From Pomphorhynchus laevis (lineage: Eukaryota; Acanthocephala; Palaeacanthocephala; Echinorhynchida; Pomphorhynchidae): a DNA stretch of 64,000 bases. Every line of letters begins with the position of its first letter. The stretch's first letter is position 1. The stretch spans positions 60,412 through 124,411 of the forward strand of contig WNNJ02002921.1 of the NCBI GenBank assembly GCA_012934845.2, read 5' to 3'. Shown piece after piece: positions 60,828 through 64,000 of this stretch. The notes beneath the pieces are model-generated. The model ran no database searches. It worked only from the letters and a program-made list of their open reading frames with translations, and was not told the origin of the DNA. Both the position numbers and the translations under genes were made by a program.

Positions 60828-63590
60828 TTAATTAGGAACGTGGAGTAAGAGGGTATGACAGGAACTAAGCGATAGCGAGGTGGGGCGAGTATCGTCTAAG
60901 AAAGGAAGGTTGATGAATGATAAAGAGCCGACAGCGATGAGACGAAAGGTAACGAGAAGAAGGCGGAGTTTGATGCAGATGTGGATGGTGGGCCAGGAGA
61001 GTTGGGCAAAATATGTGGATGTGTGGTCGAAGCGACGGAGACGAAAGAGCACTCGAACGGCGGTGTTGATTATTCGTTGTAGGGGTAGGATGATGGATTT
61101 TGGAGAATTGGCGAAAAGGCTAAGGCAGTAATCGATTTTAGGGAAAAGAAGCGATGAAAGAAGAGACATACAAGAACGGAAGTCGATAAGGGGGCGGATA
61201 CGTCGGATGTCACGGAGAATTAAGTTAGATGAGGGGACCTTGTCACGGACGAAGGGTTTAATGGAAAGGTGATCATCGAAATGGAAGCCTAAAAAAGTGA
61301 GATTGTGGACTATGGGGATGATCGATGAGGCAAAATATACAGTGGGAGGAGATATGTTTGGTTTACAGGGGAGGATCCACATTATTTTGGACTTTTCGGG
61401 GTTTAGAACGAGATGGAGATTGGAGAGACGTTTGTAGATAGAAGAAAGACAGTTGGAGGCAGAAATGCCGATATCGTGTATGCGATGTGCGGGTGCATGA
61501 TCATAGATTAGAATGTCATCGGCGTATTGCATGACCTTAAAGGAGTAAGGTTTGATAAACGGAGATAGATCGCCAAGCAGAAGAGAGAAAAGCAGGGGAC
61601 CTAGGACTGAACCTTGTGGGACCCCGCAAAAAATAGGGATGGGATGGGAGGATGATGAATTAGAACAGACGCGAAAGGAACGGTCGGATAGATATGAGGC
61701 GAACCATGCTACGGAGGAGGAAGAAAAGCCGTAATCATAACGAAGGCGAGAAAGGAGGACGGAGTGGTCGACAATGTCGAATGCGGAGGAGAGGTCGAGG
61801 GAGATGAGAACACTATATAGAGCCTTGTCTCGAGAAATGAGTAAGTCGTTGTACACTTTTATGCATGCGATTTCTGTCGAGTGATTAGAGCGGAAAGCGG
61901 ATTGGAAAGGAGGGTACAGATTGGACGAGGAGAGATAATCGTTGATTTGTATTAAGATGAGGCGTTCTAAGAGCTTATATAGAGTAGGGAGTAGTGAAAT
62001 GGGGCGATAGCTAGAAGGAAGGGAGGGGTCGAGCGATTGTTTCTTAAGGAGGGGACGAACGATTGCGGATTTCCAGTGTGAAGGGAAGATACGACTGCGG
62101 ATGGACGAGTTAAACAAGGTTGTGAGAAATGGGGATATCGATGAGCATATAGATTTTAATATGTGAGTAGGCAGGGGATCGGCAGATGAGGTTTTGTTGG
62201 GCAAGGACATGAGGACAGATGATACTTCTGTAGGTGAGACAGGGAGAAGATGAAAGAGTTCCGGAAGGATGAGATTAGACTGGGCAGAGTGGGATAGGAT
62301 GGAGACCGGGGTGTGAGAGAGCAGCGTGGATACTTTAGTCTGGAGAAATGACGAATAATCATTAGCATTGATGTTGCACGGCGTAGAGGAACGAGCCAGG
62401 ATTGAGTTAAAAGTATGCCAGAGAGTCGTAGAGTTGAATGAAGTGATGATTTTATGCTGCCAGAAGGAGTTGCATTTGGTACGTAGTAGGTTGAGATGAT
62501 ACCGGCGAAGAGCAAGATATGAATCACGGAAAGACGGAGTGATCGAGCGGAAATCGCGTCTGAGAGAGCGGTGATAGACTCGAAAAGCATGGCGGAGTCG
62601 ACGCTTTGAGAGTAGACATTGGATGTCAAACCATGGGGCACAGTGCAAGCGACGGTGTGGGTGAGACTTTAAGGGCAAGATAATATCGAGAATGGATGTG
62701 AGTTCAGAGTCGAAAAGAAAGGCGAGATCGTGAGGAGATGAATATGATATTGTGGGTAATGATAGAGATGATTTGAGTAAGGCAGAGCGGAGAAGGGAGA
62801 GGTCAAGATTTCTCCAAGGGCGACGTAGAATTGTAGGTGTGTGAGGAGGGGTGTGATTGTGAGTGAGATCAAGGGTTATAAGAAAGTGATCGGATAGACC
62901 AGGATCAGAGATGAACAGTGAAGTGTAGGCAGCAAAATTATCGAGGACAGCGATGATGTCGAGTGCCCCACCAAGTATATGTGTGGGGGCAGTGGAGATT
63001 AGTTTGTAATTGTAGTTGGATAGAATGTTGATGAACCGGATGGAATCCGTAGAAGAGGGGCGGTCTAGGCGGATATTGAAGTCGCCTAGAACGAGTGAAG
63101 GGATTGAGGACAAAGAACAATGACAGAGGAGGTCAGCGAGTTCGGTAAAAAATAAGGCAGTAGGAGCTGATGAACCAGAACGGTATACAATGGCGAGATC
63201 TAGAGTGATCGGGTTAGAATAACGACATATGAGCAATTCAAAAGAGCAAGGACTGAAAGGGGGATTGATTTTGCGAAGAGACGCGGGGTGACGCGCGAAT
63301 GCGACGATGCCGCCATGATTAGAGAATTTAGAAGGGCATGAGCTGAGGGGGCGGGCGGATTCGACTAGGGAGCAACCGGTAGAGAGCAGACGGCGAATGG
63401 AAAGGTCGTCGGAATCTGAGTGCCAGGATTCGGTGAGGCAGAAGATATCGATGGATTGCTTGGTGAATAGGTTGAGGATAAGATCGGATTTATTGAGAAT
63501 AGATCTAGTGTTGAGGAGACCTAGGCGGAAACTGTGTGTTGTGGCGAAAGAGTCTAGTGGAGAAGACACATAGGAGAGATGGAGCGCCAT
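60828..63590 (-). CDS. LINE ORF2: endonuclease and reverse transcriptase, open frame of 920 residues
   Basis: Endonuclease: LGLLNTRSILNKSDLI, CLTESWHSDSDD, LAIVYRSGSSAP, LVLGDFNIRLDRPSSTD, GLSDHFLI. RT: NKTSSADPLPTHILKS, SSYRPISLLPTLYKLLERLI, AFRSNHSTEIACI, motif A ISLDLSSAFDIVDH, motif B CGVPQGSVLGPLLF, motif C QYADDILIYDH, thumb LTFLGFHFDDHL and CLSLFANSPKSIIL. All catalytic residues of both enzymes are present. The frame ends about 60 residues early compared with copy O (stop after LLLHVPN): a frame change and a stop in 60700-60830 remove the C-terminal LWNQLP block. I chose the ATG at 63590, overlapping the end of ORF1. Confidence 0.9.
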   Translation of the reverse strand: MALHLSYVSSPLDSFATTHSFRLGLLNTRSILNKSDLILNLFTKQSIDIFCLTESWHSDSDDLSIRRLLSTGCSLVESARPLSSCPSKFSNHGGIVAFARHPASLRKINPPFSPCSFELLICRYSNPITLDLAIVYRSGSSAPTALFFTELADLLCHCSLSSIPSLVLGDFNIRLDRPSSTDSIRFINILSNYNYKLISTAPTHILGGALDIIAVLDNFAAYTSLFISDPGLSDHFLITLDLTHNHTPPHTPTILRRPWRNLDLSLLRSALLKSSLSLPTISYSSPHDLAFLFDSELTSILDIILPLKSHPHRRLHCAPWFDIQCLLSKRRLRHAFRVYHRSLRRDFRSITPSFRDSYLALRRYHLNLLRTKCNSFWQHKIITSFNSTTLWHTFNSILARSSTPCNINANDYSSFLQTKVSTLLSHTPVSILSHSAQSNLILPELFHLLPVSPTEVSSVLMSLPNKTSSADPLPTHILKSICSSISPFLTTLFNSSIRSRIFPSHWKSAIVRPLLKKQSLDPSLPSSYRPISLLPTLYKLLERLILIQINDYLSSSNLYPPFQSAFRSNHSTEIACIKVYNDLLISRDKALYSVLISLDLSSAFDIVDHSVLLSRLRYDYGFSSSSVAWFASYLSDRSFRVCSNSSSSHPIPIFCGVPQGSVLGPLLFSLLLGDLSPFIKPYSFKVMQYADDILIYDHAPAHRIHDIGISASNCLSSIYKRLSNLHLVLNPEKSKIMWILPCKPNISPPTVYFASSIIPIVHNLTFLGFHFDDHLSIKPFVRDKVPSSNLILRDIRRIRPLIDFRSCMSLLSSLLFPKIDYCLSLFANSPKSIILPLQRIINTAVRVLFRLRRFDHTSTYFAQLSWPTIHICIKLRLLLVTFRLIAVGSLSFINLPFLDDTRPTSLSLSSCHTLLLHVPN

Positions 63591-64000
63591 CGAATTTTTG
63601 GACGGGTGTGGACAACTTGAAAATTTCCGTCTATATTTCGGATGGAGAGTGATGTTTCGCCGTTTTCCTCGCGACGGCGTTTTTCGATGCGGGTTGAAGA
63701 GATTTGAACGATTTCAGAAGGGGCGCGATCGGGGAAATTCGAGTGGTTGAAGATGACATGAGTTTGAATCGTTGAGTGAGGACAGAAGACGCGTGAGAGC
63801 GATGCTTGAAAACAATTTTTAGGAGAGGGGGCTGGGAAGGATTAGATTGAGAAGATTTGTTTAGACGGATGAATGCGACAGGAGAAATGTCCTTGAAAAA
63901 GGATGGTTTATCCGCAGGGACAATAGACGAGAGGATGGATCTGAAGGCGGAAACATCGTGGTATAGACGTGCTTGTGGAGATAAGGAGTTAGAAGGCGTG
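63590..64000 (-). pseudogene. LINE ORF1 C-terminal part (family O copy)
   Basis: Minus-strand frames read DVSAFRSILSSIVPADKPSF, PPLLKIVFKHRSHASSVL and, after a frame change near 63720, NGETSLSIRNIDGNFQVVHT. These align with the ORF1 C terminus of copy O. It continues beyond the window. An RNA-binding role is inferred from position and family. Confidence 0.65.

Larger units (their letters stand above)
60620..64000 (-). mobile_element. CR1/L2-like LINE family O, second copy (5' end outside window)
   Basis: Minus strand: ORF1 C terminus (64000 to about 63600), ORF2 (63590-60828) and a 3' UTR with the GTGG...GCGTGC-type hairpin and AATAAA (60634 on minus). The tail joins LINE P at about 60620-60637. 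Protein similarity with copy O is high in every block but far from identity, so the two are separate subfamilies. The copy has few breaks, which makes it one of the youngest elements here. Confidence 0.85.

Noticed and set aside
1-64000. CRISPR array, bacterial operons or ribosome-binding sites
   Set aside because: The gene content is eukaryotic; tandem repeats here have units of about 260 bp with no regular spacers.

Overview
This is eukaryotic, AT-rich metazoan DNA, most likely from an arthropod or a similar invertebrate. The evidence is a Nanos-type double CCHC zinc finger gene, a split gene with introns of about 50 to 95 bp, a tRNA-Thr(AGT) gene with internal A and B boxes, and a very dense, multi-layered load of retroelements. 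The species cannot be named from the sequence. I see only three host genes: an intact, apparently intronless nanos coding region (30701-32329), an unrecognised multi-exon gene (46255-52428) whose intron of about 5.2 kb is filled with repeats, and the tRNA gene (53682-53754).

Layout. 1-10.8 kb: CR1/Jockey-like LINE copies on the + strand (1-990, 1082-4590, 8230-10840), a 3' LINE fragment (4803-5460) and a GIY-YIG Penelope-like fragment (6240-7075, -). 10.8-17.5 kb: minus-strand remnants. These are the end of a LINE of the kind with a C-terminal restriction-enzyme-like endonuclease (REL-endo), a foldback, a tandem array of a Penelope-like retroelement, a decayed Ty3/gypsy fossil and an old LINE. 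17.5-18.35 kb: an inverted pair of dimers of a 257-bp repeat that carries hammerhead-ribozyme core elements. 18.4-26.3 kb: REL-endo LINE fragments on - around a second gypsy fossil, then a short LINE fragment on +. 27.56-27.65 kb: a second, sequence-unrelated hammerhead-like motif with the same architecture. 30-33 kb: nanos. 33.2-37 kb: a two-ORF I/Jockey-type LINE on -. 37-39.7 kb: foldbacks and very AT-rich DNA. 39.8-44.8 kb: two REL-endo LINEs head to tail on +. 46-52.4 kb: the split gene with its repeat-filled intron. 53.4-64 kb: a SINE-like piece, the tRNA, a near full-length CR1/L2-like LINE (53850-58415, +), a different LINE (58530-60634, +), and a copy of the first family (60620-64000, -) inserted into it.

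Most interesting: two independent sequences in the window contain every element of the hammerhead ribozyme core (CTGATGA, GAA, a cleavable U-H, stems I, II and III). The three core strands are in a non-cyclic order (GAA strand, then CTGATGA strand, then cleavage strand). The core is therefore pseudoknotted inside a nested hairpin with two extra stems. The stems differ in sequence between the two examples but keep their pairing. I know of no description of such a permuted hammerhead, but I could not search.
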